Positions 1 to 6,796 of a stretch of 12,365 nucleotides of DNA are shown piece after piece; the stretch's first letter is position 1; every line of letters starts with the position of its first letter. Position numbers and translations under genes: made by a program. The stretch spans positions 1-12,365 of the forward strand of contig DATKCN010000207.1 of NCBI GenBank assembly GCA_035513175.1. The letters are read 5' to 3'. The stretch is from DATKCN01 sp035513175 (lineage in GTDB: Bacteria; Chloroflexota; Chloroflexia; Thermomicrobiales; CFX8). A model generated the notes under the pieces. The model searched no databases. It worked only from the letters and a program-made list of their open reading frames with translations, and was not told the DNA's origin.

Positions 1-163
1 CGAAAAGCATAATCCCCCGGCTCCAGCGACGCAGGTTGCCTGAATCACCAAGCGTCATTACAGTGTGCGCGACAGAAACGGCATCACGCGACACGCCTAT
101 CGGCGAGGTCTGCTCCAGCAGTCCAAGCATGCGGGCGACGACACTGGAACGGATGTGCGTCAT
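1..163 (-). CDS. Probable divergent gene, N-terminal part only, function unknown
   Basis: An open frame starts with ATG at 163 on the minus strand and runs off the left edge, giving about 54 residues beginning MTHIRSSVVARMLGLLEQ. I do not recognise the family, and no signal peptide or clear motif is visible. Two things support it. A GGAGG lies 7 nt upstream of the ATG (complement of 171-175). By a rough hand count, GC at codon positions 1, 2 and 3 is about 65, 48 and 67 percent, a normal coding pattern, whereas the overlapping plus frame has more GC at position 2 than at position 1. The start shares the CATG at 161-164 with the cupin start on the other strand, which is unusual, so one of the two starts may be misplaced. 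An internal ATG at codon 12 is the alternative. Confidence 0.45.
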   Translation of the reverse strand, partial: MTHIRSSVVARMLGLLEQTSPIGVSRDAVSVAHTVMTLGDSGNLRRWSRGIMLF

Positions 164-614
164 GACTCGACCTCCACGCCGCGTTGTCACCGGGCACACG
201 GCGGATGGGCACTCGACGATTGTGTCGGATGGGCCGGCGCCATCCCGCATCGATCTCGACGGCATCGCGATCAACGAGCAATGGATCATCGACAGTTCTC
301 CGCCCCCACTTGATGAGCTGGTGAATCGATCCGACGAGCGCGACTTTTCGCTGGAGCCACTCCCCGGCGGGATCAAGTGCTCGCTCGTCCGCCTGGAGTC
401 TGGACTGCCCCCGTCACGCTCGCGCATGCACGAAACGAGCACGCTCGATTTCGTGGTCGTCGTCTCAGGCGAGATCACGCTACTCATGGAAGACGGCGAG
501 ACGACCCTCTACCCCGGTGACAGCGTAATCGAGCGGGGGACGAACCACGCGTGGGCCAATCGCGGTAGCGGGCCGCGCGTCATCGCCGCCACGATGATCA
601 GCACGAGGACATGA
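162..614 (+). CDS. Cupin domain protein
   Basis: A 150-residue single-domain cupin, a small beta-barrel often binding a metal. The N-terminus RRVVTGHTADGHSTIVSDG is typical of a widespread group of short bacterial cupins. The first cupin motif is degenerate (H90, then TSTLDF with D96 and G103), and the second is YPGD followed by RGTNHAWANRG (G119 to G135, with H129 and N133). The usual HxH pair of motif 1 is not intact, so metal binding and enzymatic activity are uncertain; a role in binding a small aromatic ligand is an inference. I chose ATG 162 because the family-like RRVVTG begins right after it. The frame is open further upstream, but that part does not look like cupin. The ribosome site is weak (GGAACGG). 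It is the first gene of the plus operon, and the next gene follows after 14 nt. Confidence 0.83.
   Translation: MTRPPRRVVTGHTADGHSTIVSDGPAPSRIDLDGIAINEQWIIDSSPPPLDELVNRSDERDFSLEPLPGGIKCSLVRLESGLPPSRSRMHETSTLDFVVVVSGEITLLMEDGETTLYPGDSVIERGTNHAWANRGSGPRVIAATMISTRT
171..175 (-). promoter_or_regulatory. Ribosome binding site GGAGG for the left-edge minus-strand gene
   Basis: CCTCC on the plus strand reads GGAGG on the minus strand and sits 7 nt before the minus ATG at 163. It is the main reason to accept that start. The same bases encode Pro-Pro near the cupin N-terminus, so a chance match is possible. Confidence 0.4.
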
Positions 615-628
615 AAGAGGGGGCATGA

Positions 629-1063
629 GTGGACGCTTTGCTCGGTACATGGCGACTGGTTTCGGTTGAGTTCATCGGCGATGACGGGGAGATGACGTAT
701 CCGTTCGGACCGGACGCAACGGGGTTGCTGATGTATTCGGCGGACGGGCACATGTCCGCCGTGCTGATGCAGCAGGGGCGTGGGTCGTTCGACGGGATGG
801 CGGTGCGGCGTCATCTGAGCGACGTGAGCGACGCGGCGGTGCGCGCCGCATACGAGGGTTACGTCTCGTACTGCGGGACGTGGACAGTGGATGAGGGGCA
901 CGGCACGGTAACGCACCACGTGACGGAGTCACTGAATCCTGCCGAGGTCGGGCGTGACAACGTGCGCGCCTACACCTTAGACGGCAACCGGATGCGGCTG
1001 GAGCCGGTCGGTGGACCGGTGCGGGCCGTCATCACCTGGGAAAGAGCGGAGCGATTCAGATGA
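629..1063 (+). CDS. Lipocalin-like domain protein
   Basis: A 144-residue protein resembling the bacterial lipocalin-like family (Pfam Lipocalin_5 type). Visible signatures are LLGTWRLVS at residues 4-12, GLLMYSADGHMSAVL at 32-46, YCGTWTVDEG at 81-90, VTHHV at 94-98 and a closing ITWERA at 135-140. Together they describe an eight- to ten-strand barrel of normal family length. No signal peptide is seen, so it is probably cytoplasmic. The family is poorly characterised; binding or isomerising a hydrophobic intermediate is an inference drawn from the enzymes beside it. The start is GTG 629, because AGAGGGGG at 616-623 is well spaced before it; the nearby ATG at 625 is in another frame. The stop overlaps the next start as ATGA (1060-1063), which suggests translational coupling. 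Confidence 0.83.
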   Translation: MDALLGTWRLVSVEFIGDDGEMTYPFGPDATGLLMYSADGHMSAVLMQQGRGSFDGMAVRRHLSDVSDAAVRAAYEGYVSYCGTWTVDEGHGTVTHHVTESLNPAEVGRDNVRAYTLDGNRMRLEPVGGPVRAVITWERAERFR

Positions 1064-1968
1064 CAACACGAGCCAAAGACAGTGGTTCCTTTGCATCATC
1101 CACTGGACAGATAGTCACGGAATCGAGTTGGCTCGACCTGCACTTCGAGGCGATGCGACCCGAATACGAGCGGGCCGTGCGCTCAGTCGGCATCGAGCCG
1201 GGCTGGCGCGTGCTGGACGCAGGCTGCGGTGGCGGCAGCTTCCTGCCGCTGCTGGCTGAGGCGGTGGGGCCGGGCGGCAAGGTGACGGCTAGCGACCTCG
1301 ACCCCGGCAACGTCGCGACGGTCCAGCGGAGAGTGGCGGAAAGCCCGCTGGCGTGTCCGGTCGAGGCGACGTCGGCTGACCTGCGCGACTAGCCGTTCGC
1401 GGTTGACACGTTCGACGCGGTCTGGCTGGCGAACGTGCTTATGTACGTCACGGATGACGATTCCGCGCGAGTGCTGTCCGAACTGCGGCGAGTGACACGT
1501 CCCGGCGGGCTGATTGCGTCCAAGGAAAGCGACGGTGAGCTGTTTCGGCTACCGCCGGTCCCGCGCCAGCATCGCGCGCCGTTCGACCACGCGAACCTCG
1601 TCATACCGGGGTTCCGCCGGGCTCGCCAGAACCTGCACTGGTACCGCCGCGCCGGGCTGGAGGATGTCTGGGCGAAGTCGGTGCTCGTCGAGCGCTGGGC
1701 GCCGCTGGATGATGTCAACCGTCAGCACATCCTCGGGCTCTGCCGTGGCGGTCTCGTTACGCTGAACAAGCTCGATCCCGCCAGCGTCTCCGACGAGACA
1801 CGCGCATTCTGGGAGCAGCAGGCCGATCCCGAGTCGCCCAATTGCGTTGCGAACCGCCCGGACTTCGCCTTTGCCGTTGCGCAGGTGGTGACAGTCGGGC
1901 GCGTTCCTGTACAACGAATCGCGAGCACGGAACCCAAGCACCCGCGGCAGGAAGGCGGAGTCACGTGA
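1060..1968 (+). pseudogene. SAM-dependent methyltransferase interrupted by in-frame TAG
   Basis: A class I methyltransferase frame of 302 codons, cut at codon 111 by TAG (1390-1392). The first 110 residues carry the SAM-binding motif VLDAGCGGGSF (51-61) and the post-I acidic loop TASDLDP (76-82). After the stop the same frame continues without a shift as PFAVDTFDAVWLANVLMYV, then LRRVTRPGGLI, the normal motif IV to VI region, and on to a plausible C-terminus ending at 1968. The family normally has a residue such as Leu in the RDLPFA position, so one base change (for example TTG to TAG) explains the break. The truncated product would keep most of the SAM loop but lose the catalytic half. No ribosome site supports a restart at GTG 1435 or ATG 1441. 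It overlaps the lipocalin stop (ATGA) and the monooxygenase start (GTGA). A sequencing error is the main alternative. Confidence 0.8.
1390..1392 (+). other. Premature amber codon inside the methyltransferase
   Basis: TAG in frame between ...SADLRD and PFAVDTFDAVW. The flanking sequence needs no indel to stay in one frame, so this is a point change rather than a frameshift. TAG also ends the permease (8981-8983) and the 69-residue membrane protein (6568-6570) at natural C-termini, so a reassigned TAG is unlikely. Confidence 0.85.
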
Positions 1969-3239
1969 GCAACACGACAGTGACGGAAGTCGCGATCGTC
2001 GGCGGCGGTGTAGCGGGCTCCAGCCTGGGGGCAGCGCTGGCGCACGCCGGGCTGGCGGTGACGATCATCGAGCGGGAGTCCGTGTTCCGGGACCGCGTGC
2101 GCGGCGAGGCAATCATGCCATGGGGCGTCGCTGAGGCGGAGCGGCTGGGGGTGTTGCAGGCCATCCTCGACGCTGAGGCGCGTCCGGTGAGCTACCTGCA
2201 CATCCATGCTGGTCGCACGCTGGCGCGCTCGATCGACCTGACGACGGCGACCGCCGGAAACCATCCCGGGCTGGACATCTACCACCCCGACCTGCAGGAC
2301 GCGTTGCTGGAGCACGCCTGCCGCACTGGCGTCACGGTGCTACGGCCAGCGAAGGCGGCGCGCTACCGGGCGAGCGCGTCGCCGGAGATCGACGTGGAGA
2401 CCGAGGATGGCGAGGTGACGATCCGGGCTCGGCTGGTCGTCGGCGCGGATGGACGGACCTCGGTCGCTCGGCGCTGGGCTGGCGTCGAGACGATGCGCGA
2501 CCCGGCCTGGTACCAGATCGGCGGCGGCCTCGTGGAAGGCGCCGGACTCGCCACCGACGGGTTCCACACCAGCGTGGTTGACGACTGGATGATGCTGTAC
2601 TTTCCACACGCGGGCGAGCGTGGCCGGCTGTACATCGCCTGCCACGATGAGCTGGCGCGGCTGTTACGGGGCGTTGGAAACCGCGACCACTTCGTCCCAA
2701 CCATCGCTAGATCGGTCGGCGACGGCGTCATGGACGACTGGACGCTGACAGGGCCGGTGGCCTTCTTCCCAAACGCGGACATCTGGGCCTCGCGGGCGGC
2801 GGGCAACGGCGTTGCCCTGATCGGCGACGCGGCCGGAGCGAACGACCCGATCATCGGGCAGGGGCTCTCTCTGGCGCTGCGCGATGCCCGCGAGCTGCGC
2901 GACGCGCTCCTCAGCGGCGACTGGCCATCGGCGATCGAGGGCTACGCCGACCGACGGGACCGCTACTACCAGGTGCTGCGGACGTACGCCGCGTGGCAGG
3001 CGCAACTCGCGGTTGGACGCGGCCCTGAGGCTGACGCGATTCGGGAACAAGTGGCCGCTGCCCGCAAGGTTGACCCATCAGCGGGCGGACTATTGGGAAT
3101 CGCCCACCGCGGGCCGGACGGGATCACGCTGGGCGAGGCGGAGCGGCGCACGTACTTTGGAGTGGACATTGGCGTAGCGACCGCGACATCCCATGCGGGG
3201 CGCTTGGCGTCGTCGACGGCGTCGAGCAGCAGATCGTGA
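1965..3239 (+). CDS. FAD-dependent monooxygenase (aromatic hydroxylase type)
   Basis: A 424-residue group A flavoprotein monooxygenase, the class that uses NAD(P)H and O2 to hydroxylate aromatic or polyketide substrates. The FAD fold is clear: IVGGGVAGSSLGAALAHAG (residues 11-29, GxGxxG) ending at acidic E36, a DG motif VVGADGRTSVARR (158-170), and the GD motif ALIGDAAGANDPIIGQG (284-300) that contacts the FAD ribityl chain. No membrane segment, so cytoplasmic. The start is GTG 1965, with AAGGCGGAG just before it and a 4-bp GTGA overlap with the methyltransferase stop; a longer upstream reading enters unrelated sequence. The family usually ends soon after a motif like the RRTYFGVD at 394-401. 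The remaining 23 residues are Ser/Ala/Thr-rich and look out of frame, so the true C-terminus may be altered. Substrate is unknown; tetracycline-inactivating and phenol-type enzymes share the fold. Confidence 0.87.
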   Translation: MSNTTVTEVAIVGGGVAGSSLGAALAHAGLAVTIIERESVFRDRVRGEAIMPWGVAEAERLGVLQAILDAEARPVSYLHIHAGRTLARSIDLTTATAGNHPGLDIYHPDLQDALLEHACRTGVTVLRPAKAARYRASASPEIDVETEDGEVTIRARLVVGADGRTSVARRWAGVETMRDPAWYQIGGGLVEGAGLATDGFHTSVVDDWMMLYFPHAGERGRLYIACHDELARLLRGVGNRDHFVPTIARSVGDGVMDDWTLTGPVAFFPNADIWASRAAGNGVALIGDAAGANDPIIGQGLSLALRDARELRDALLSGDWPSAIEGYADRRDRYYQVLRTYAAWQAQLAVGRGPEADAIREQVAAARKVDPSAGGLLGIAHRGPDGITLGEAERRTYFGVDIGVATATSHAGRLASSTASSSRS

Positions 3240-3425
3240 AGAGCGGCTCGTCGATGCTCCGGGCGCGGGCATCGAACCCGGCGTCGTCATCCGGCCCGAC
3301 GGCGAGAGCATGCTGGTACAGTGTGGCGACGCTCCCGCTGCTGAACGTCGAAGCACATGTAGCGGGACGGGAGCTGCCTGTTGGCTGAGCGACATGGGCC
3401 GGCAGAACGACGCAGGGAGGTGAAC
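3240..3425 (+). other. Intergenic stretch with broken coding-like signal
   Basis: The 186 nt between the monooxygenase stop and the hydrolase start, with no intact gene that I accept. Coding-like patches change frame: plus frame 2 gives GALGVVDGVEQQIVKSGSS (from 3197, inside the monooxygenase tail), plus frame 1 gives GAGIEPGVVIRPDGESMLVQ (ending near 3321), and plus frame 2 again gives LPLLNVEAHVAGRELPVG up to a TGA at 3386-3388. The complementary minus frames look equally coding-like. It may be a decayed gene or a place with indel errors. No convincing terminator or promoter was seen. Confidence 0.4.
3414..3423 (+). promoter_or_regulatory. Strong ribosome binding site for the hydrolase
   Basis: AGGGAGGTGA, with its GGAGG core 5 nt before GTG 3426. 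It fixes the hydrolase start at 3426 instead of further upstream in the open frame, where the sequence does not resemble a hydrolase N-terminus. Confidence 0.75.
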
Positions 3426-4199
3426 GTGGCGTTCGCGGTAATCCCCGGCGACGGCGTTCGGATCCACTACGAGGTCGAGGGCGACGGGCCACCGCTCCTG
3501 CTGCTGTCCGGCCTGACGGTGACGATCGACGCCTGGCGCGACCTAGGCTATGTCGACGCGCTGCGCGACGCGTTCACGCTCGTCATGCCCGACTCGCGCG
3601 GGCACGGCCTCAGCGACAAGCCGCGCGAGCCCGATGCATACACTCTTGCCCGCATGGCGTCCGACGCGATCGCGGTGCTCGACAGCCTGGCGATCGAGCG
3701 GGCGCACCTCTTCGGCTACTCGATGGGAGCCCACGTGGCCTACGTGGCCGCCCACGCGCATCCTAGCCGCTTCACTTCGCTCATCACCGGCGGCGGTCCG
3801 CTACGCTCCCCATGCGCGATCTTCGAGCAGTTGCGGCCGGTGCTGGAGCTGGGTCCCGCCACGCTGGTCAAGGCGTTCGATCAGCCCCCGGGATCGCTAC
3901 CTGGGTCGCGGAGAGCGCAACTGCTAGAGACGGACACTGAGGCGCTGCTGGCGCTCATCACCGAACGTGGCAAGTCGTGGTCGCTCGAAGCGCTGCTGCC
4001 CGAGATTCCGATTCCCGCCCTGGTGTACGCGGGCGAGAACGATGGCCTGCACTCCGACGCGCGGCGGGCGGCGGAACTGCTGCCCAACGCGACGTTCCTG
4101 TCGCTTCCCGGACTCAATCACTTACAGGCTATGGCTCGCGCGAGTGTCGTGCTGCCACACATCCAGCGCTTTCTCGGGGAAGCAGCGCCTCGTTCGTGA
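3426..4199 (+). CDS. Alpha/beta-fold hydrolase
   Basis: A 257-residue single-domain alpha/beta hydrolase of usual length. The nucleophile elbow is LFGYSMGAHVAY with S99 inside GYSMG. The acid is D206 in VYAGENDGLHSD, and the base is H232 in LPGLNHLQAM, so the catalytic triad is complete. The DSRGHGLSDKP loop (56-66) follows the third core strand as in this family. The oxyanion region has LLSGLT (26-31) in place of the commoner HGxP. Likely reactions are hydrolysis of an ester, lactone or C-C bond in a product of the neighbouring enzymes; the substrate is not readable from sequence. It is cytoplasmic, with no signal peptide. Start GTG 3426 is set by a strong AGGGAGGTGA. Its stop overlaps the MFS start (GTGA at 4196-4199), so the two are probably coupled. 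Confidence 0.88.
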   Translation: MAFAVIPGDGVRIHYEVEGDGPPLLLLSGLTVTIDAWRDLGYVDALRDAFTLVMPDSRGHGLSDKPREPDAYTLARMASDAIAVLDSLAIERAHLFGYSMGAHVAYVAAHAHPSRFTSLITGGGPLRSPCAIFEQLRPVLELGPATLVKAFDQPPGSLPGSRRAQLLETDTEALLALITERGKSWSLEALLPEIPIPALVYAGENDGLHSDARRAAELLPNATFLSLPGLNHLQAMARASVVLPHIQRFLGEAAPRS

Positions 4200-5431
4200 A
4201 GCAACTCAGCGTGCGCCAGGCAGCGACGGCTCCAAGCAAGCTCGACCTGAAGATCATCGTGCCGCTGAGTCTGGCCGCCAGCCTGGGCGCGATCAACAGC
4301 CTGGCAACCAGCCCGCTGCTGCCGGTCATGGCGGCCGGTGTCGGCACGTCCGTCGCGGCCATCGGGCAGACGGTGACGGCGCTGCTGGTGATGGCAGCCA
4401 TCAGCGGGCTCGTCATCGGCCCGCTCGCGGATACGTTCGGCCAGCGGCGCAGCATGGTCCTCGGGTTGCTGGTGAGTGCCGCAAGCGCGCTTGGCACGGC
4501 GGTCGCGCCGACTTACCCGTTGTTGATGGCGTCGCGGCTGGTGGGCGGGATCGGCGCGGCGGTGACGTTCGGCGTGCCTATGGGCGTCGCGGGAGCGAGC
4601 TTCAGTGGTGACGCGAGGAGGAGGGCGGTAAGTCTCGTCTCGGCGTCGATCGCGATGACGTCCATCGCGGGAGTGCCGATCGTGACGCTGCTGGAGAGCG
4701 TCGCCGGCTGGAGGGGCGCCTTTGCCATCCTGTCGTCCGGCATGCTGGCGACGGGTCTGCTGGTCAACCGTCTCCTGCCACCGGACGCCGGAGATGACAA
4801 GCGCTCGACACTCTCCTTGCGCGACATTGGGCGGGCCTACATCCCGCTGCTGGCCAACCGTCGCATGATCGCTCTTTTCGGCGCGACCGCGCTGTTCGCA
4901 GGCGGATGGCTCGGCTCGGTGACCTACATGGGCGCGTTTCTAATCGCGACCTACGACCTTTCGGTCCCGCTTGCCGGGGTCGCCTACATGATTGGCGGAG
5001 CTGGATTTTTCCTGGGCAACCTGCTCGGCGGAGGTCGAATTGGCGCGTTTGGGCTGGCGCGGGTCTGTGGTGTCAGCGTGACGCTGCTCGCGTTGGGCTG
5101 GGCAACGTTCTACAGCGTTGGAGGGTCGTATGGCTGGATTGCGGCGCTGGCAATTCTCGCGCCGGTGGGTGTGGCAGGAGGCGTCGGAATCGTCTGCCTC
5201 AACACACTGGTTGCGACCGAGACGCCAGCCGGGCCGTCGACGACTATGGTGCTGCGCGGGTCGGTTTTCAGCCTCGGCGCTGCGCTCGGAGCGCTGCTCG
5301 GCGGCGGCGCTCTGGCTCTCTTCGGATATGCGGCGCTCGCCGTCGCAATGCCGCCGTTCCTGTTCGCCTCCGCGGTGTGGGTCTGGCGTGCGGGGCGTCA
5401 TGTGGTAGACGACGTGAACCCTCGGGGCTGA
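4196..5431 (+). CDS. Major facilitator superfamily (MFS) transporter
   Basis: A 411-residue inner-membrane protein with about 12 hydrophobic helices, the standard MFS length. The cytoplasmic loop 2-3 signature is GPLADTFGQRRSM (75-87), matching MFS motif A with D79 and the R84/R85 pair. ASRLVGGIGAAVTFG (112-126) fits helix 4. A short polar linker (about 196-215) separates the two six-helix halves. MFS proteins of this kind are usually proton-driven drug or sugar exporters. Placed last after a monooxygenase and a hydrolase, it most simply exports their product or the toxic starting compound; this is an inference. GTG 4196 is chosen for the 4-bp overlap with the hydrolase stop, with GTG 4211 as the alternative; the open frame continues upstream inside the hydrolase, where it is a shadow. 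It converges with the APH-fold kinase, 21 nt away. Confidence 0.9.
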   Translation: MKQLSVRQAATAPSKLDLKIIVPLSLAASLGAINSLATSPLLPVMAAGVGTSVAAIGQTVTALLVMAAISGLVIGPLADTFGQRRSMVLGLLVSAASALGTAVAPTYPLLMASRLVGGIGAAVTFGVPMGVAGASFSGDARRRAVSLVSASIAMTSIAGVPIVTLLESVAGWRGAFAILSSGMLATGLLVNRLLPPDAGDDKRSTLSLRDIGRAYIPLLANRRMIALFGATALFAGGWLGSVTYMGAFLIATYDLSVPLAGVAYMIGGAGFFLGNLLGGGRIGAFGLARVCGVSVTLLALGWATFYSVGGSYGWIAALAILAPVGVAGGVGIVCLNTLVATETPAGPSTTMVLRGSVFSLGAALGALLGGGALALFGYAALAVAMPPFLFASAVWVWRAGRHVVDDVNPRG

Positions 5432-5442
5432 CTCGACCAGAT

Positions 5443-5466
5443 AGCGGCTGGGTCAAAGCCAGCGCT
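5443..5466. terminator. Possible hairpin between the two converging operons
   Basis: AGCGgCTGG pairs with CCAGCGCT across a 7-nt loop (8 bp with one bulged G). It spans the stop codon of the minus-strand kinase and lies just after the MFS stop at 5431. There is no T-run on either strand, so intrinsic termination is doubtful; it might act with Rho or only protect the 3' ends. Confidence 0.25.
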
Positions 5467-6541
5467 GGGCCCGGATCGCGGCATCGGCCCACCAGGCGAC
5501 CTCGGCTCGTTCGCGCTCCCGGATCTTGGGGTCACCACTGGCGGCGCCGAGGGCCTTGGCCCAGCCGAGGCGCAGCGTTCCGGCCAGCAGCCCGAGCGCT
5601 AGCTCGCGTTCCCATTGTTGGCCCTGAGACGGCAGGCGCCGCAGACGTTCCCGTTCGGCGCGGTAGGTCTCGATTGCCTCCTCGCGCGGCATCGGCAGCT
5701 TGGCCGAGTTGACCGCGAGGAACCAGCCTAGATCGATGGCTCCGGGAGCGCGGGCGCTGAGGGCCCAGTCCAGCAACACCACCTGCCCGTCCTCGAAGAC
5801 CAGATTGCCCGCCTTCGGGTCGCCGTGGATGAACGTGTCTGGGCACTCACGGAGGGCGGTCACGACCGGGCCGGGATCATCGAGCAGCGGCCCGAGCAGG
5901 CGCCATGCGGCGGGCTCCTGCGTGGCGAAAGTCGCCCAGCCTGAAACCAGCAGCGACGGCACGGAGCCAGGCGCCGGGTTGGCCTCGCGGCGGCCGGTGG
6001 CTGGAGCGAGCAGGGTCAGCCAGCTTCCGAGCGAACACAGCCCGAGTCCAGACATCAGCCGCGCCGGAAAGCCGTAGAACGTGGAGTGCAGTTGCGCCAG
6101 ACCTTCCAGGGCGCGCGTCGTCTGACCACGAGAAAAGGGCTCGTCGCCGGGCAGGGCGAGACAGTCCGACACGTCACGCATGATGAGGGCGGCGCCCCCA
6201 GTGGCGAGAGTCGTAGCGCCCGCGACGGCCGTCCCGATGGCGGAGGGCAGCGCGCCGGGAATCGCGCTGGCCGCGAGCTGGTACTCGCGCATGCGCTCAT
6301 CCCGCGTGGCGCGCGCGATCCAGTCGCCCAGGGGCGACAGCCGCTTGACGACGTACGACGCGTGTTGGCCGGCAGCGTTCGTGACGGTGATCCGTTCGAG
6401 CGTGGCGCCACTGGCGGACTCAGCCGAGGACAACGGCTCCCGCGCACACGACAATCCTGGGCCATGACGTTGGGCGAGGAACGCCTCGATCTCGGGCTCA
6501 ATCATCATGCGCCACGGGTATCCGCTCGGGAAGCGGGGCAT
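5453..6541 (-). CDS. APH-fold phosphotransferase (aminoglycoside phosphotransferase family)
   Basis: A 362-residue kinase-like protein. The catalytic loop is FIHGDPKAGN (237-246, with H239, D241 and N246), followed by VVLLDWALSARAPGAIDLGW (254-273), whose D258 takes the Mg-binding Asp role. YVVKRLSP (63-70) gives the probable ATP lysine K66, and E86 in REYQLA is its likely partner. The family transfers phosphate from ATP to a hydroxyl on antibiotics, sugars, choline or homoserine; most members are not resistance enzymes, and the substrate here is unknown. The start is uncertain: ATG 6541 has only a distant GGGAG, and ATG 6508 (residue 12) is also possible. It begins 26 nt after the small membrane protein gene on the same strand, so it probably ends the sensor/transporter operon. 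No frame damage is seen. Confidence 0.85.
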   Translation of the reverse strand: MPRFPSGYPWRMMIEPEIEAFLAQRHGPGLSCAREPLSSAESASGATLERITVTNAAGQHASYVVKRLSPLGDWIARATRDERMREYQLAASAIPGALPSAIGTAVAGATTLATGGAALIMRDVSDCLALPGDEPFSRGQTTRALEGLAQLHSTFYGFPARLMSGLGLCSLGSWLTLLAPATGRREANPAPGSVPSLLVSGWATFATQEPAAWRLLGPLLDDPGPVVTALRECPDTFIHGDPKAGNLVFEDGQVVLLDWALSARAPGAIDLGWFLAVNSAKLPMPREEAIETYRAERERLRRLPSQGQQWERELALGLLAGTLRLGWAKALGAASGDPKIRERERAEVAWWADAAIRAQRWL

Positions 6542-6567
6542 GCGCTGATGTCACGGTGCTCCCTCAC

Positions 6568-6777
6568 CTATCCAACGATAGCGCGGATGATAAGAGTCGC
6601 GCCGACGAGAATCAGCGGGATGCCGAGGATCGCGCCGATGACGGTGGCGCACAGGGCGATCCCAACGATGATGAATGCTGCCCCGATCAGGATGGCGATG
6701 AGCCGGCCTGTGAGGTTGAGTACGAGCCGGATGATGGCCCAGACAACGACAAACGGAAATGCCACGATTCGTCCCAT
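6568..6777 (-). CDS. Small membrane protein, two hydrophobic helices
   Basis: A 69-residue protein starting MGRIVAFPFVVVWAIIRLVL. A first amphipathic or membrane helix carries R3 and R17. Then come two strongly hydrophobic segments, about 26-46 and 50-67, rich in Ile, Val, Gly and Ala with small-residue spacing and no soluble domain. ATG 6777 is secured by GGAGG 5 nt upstream (complement of 6783-6787); the frame is open further upstream, but that part is antisense-like shadow within the histidine kinase 3' end. It starts 20 nt after the kinase stop and ends with TAG. I know no named family with an assigned function. A direct effect on the kinase or transporter in the membrane is a guess from position. 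Confidence 0.78.
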   Translation of the reverse strand: MGRIVAFPFVVVWAIIRLVLNLTGRLIAILIGAAFIIVGIALCATVIGAILGIPLILVGATLIIRAIVG

Positions 6778-6782
6778 ATCGA

Positions 6783-6787
6783 CCTCC
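6783..6787 (-). promoter_or_regulatory. Ribosome binding site GGAGG for the small membrane protein
   Basis: GGAGG on the minus strand, 5 nt before ATG 6777 and just after the histidine kinase stop (6797-6799). It shows the 69-residue reading is a translated gene and sets its start. Confidence 0.75.
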
Positions 6788-6796
6788 ACGAGGGTT

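Noticed and set aside
36..64. Possible sigma-70 promoter: TTGCCT, 17-nt spacer, TACAGT
   Set aside because: Only four of six matches in each box, and it falls inside the probable minus-strand coding region; too weak to annotate without start-site data.
36..161. Extension of the cupin upstream of ATG 162 to a TTG at 36
   Set aside because: The extra residues do not resemble cupin sequence, composition by codon position is not coding-like in this frame, and the minus frame over the same bases looks coding.
1390..1392. TAG as recoded amino acid (pyrrolysine or reassigned code)
   Set aside because: TAG is the natural stop of two other genes here, methyltransferases of this type do not carry pyrrolysine, and no recoding element was recognised.
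1965..3239. Calling the monooxygenase a tetracycline-inactivating enzyme
   Set aside because: Only general FAD-fold motifs are visible; nothing specific to tetracycline enzymes can be shown from the sequence.
3193..3423. Open frame of 76 codons before the hydrolase
   Set aside because: It starts with an Arg-rich shadow stretch, has no good ribosome site and shows only one short protein-like patch; treated as part of the mosaic region.
4906..5712. Plus-strand frame running through the MFS gene into the kinase region
   Set aside because: Out of frame with the clear MFS protein, Arg/Trp-rich, and crosses the convergent gene border.
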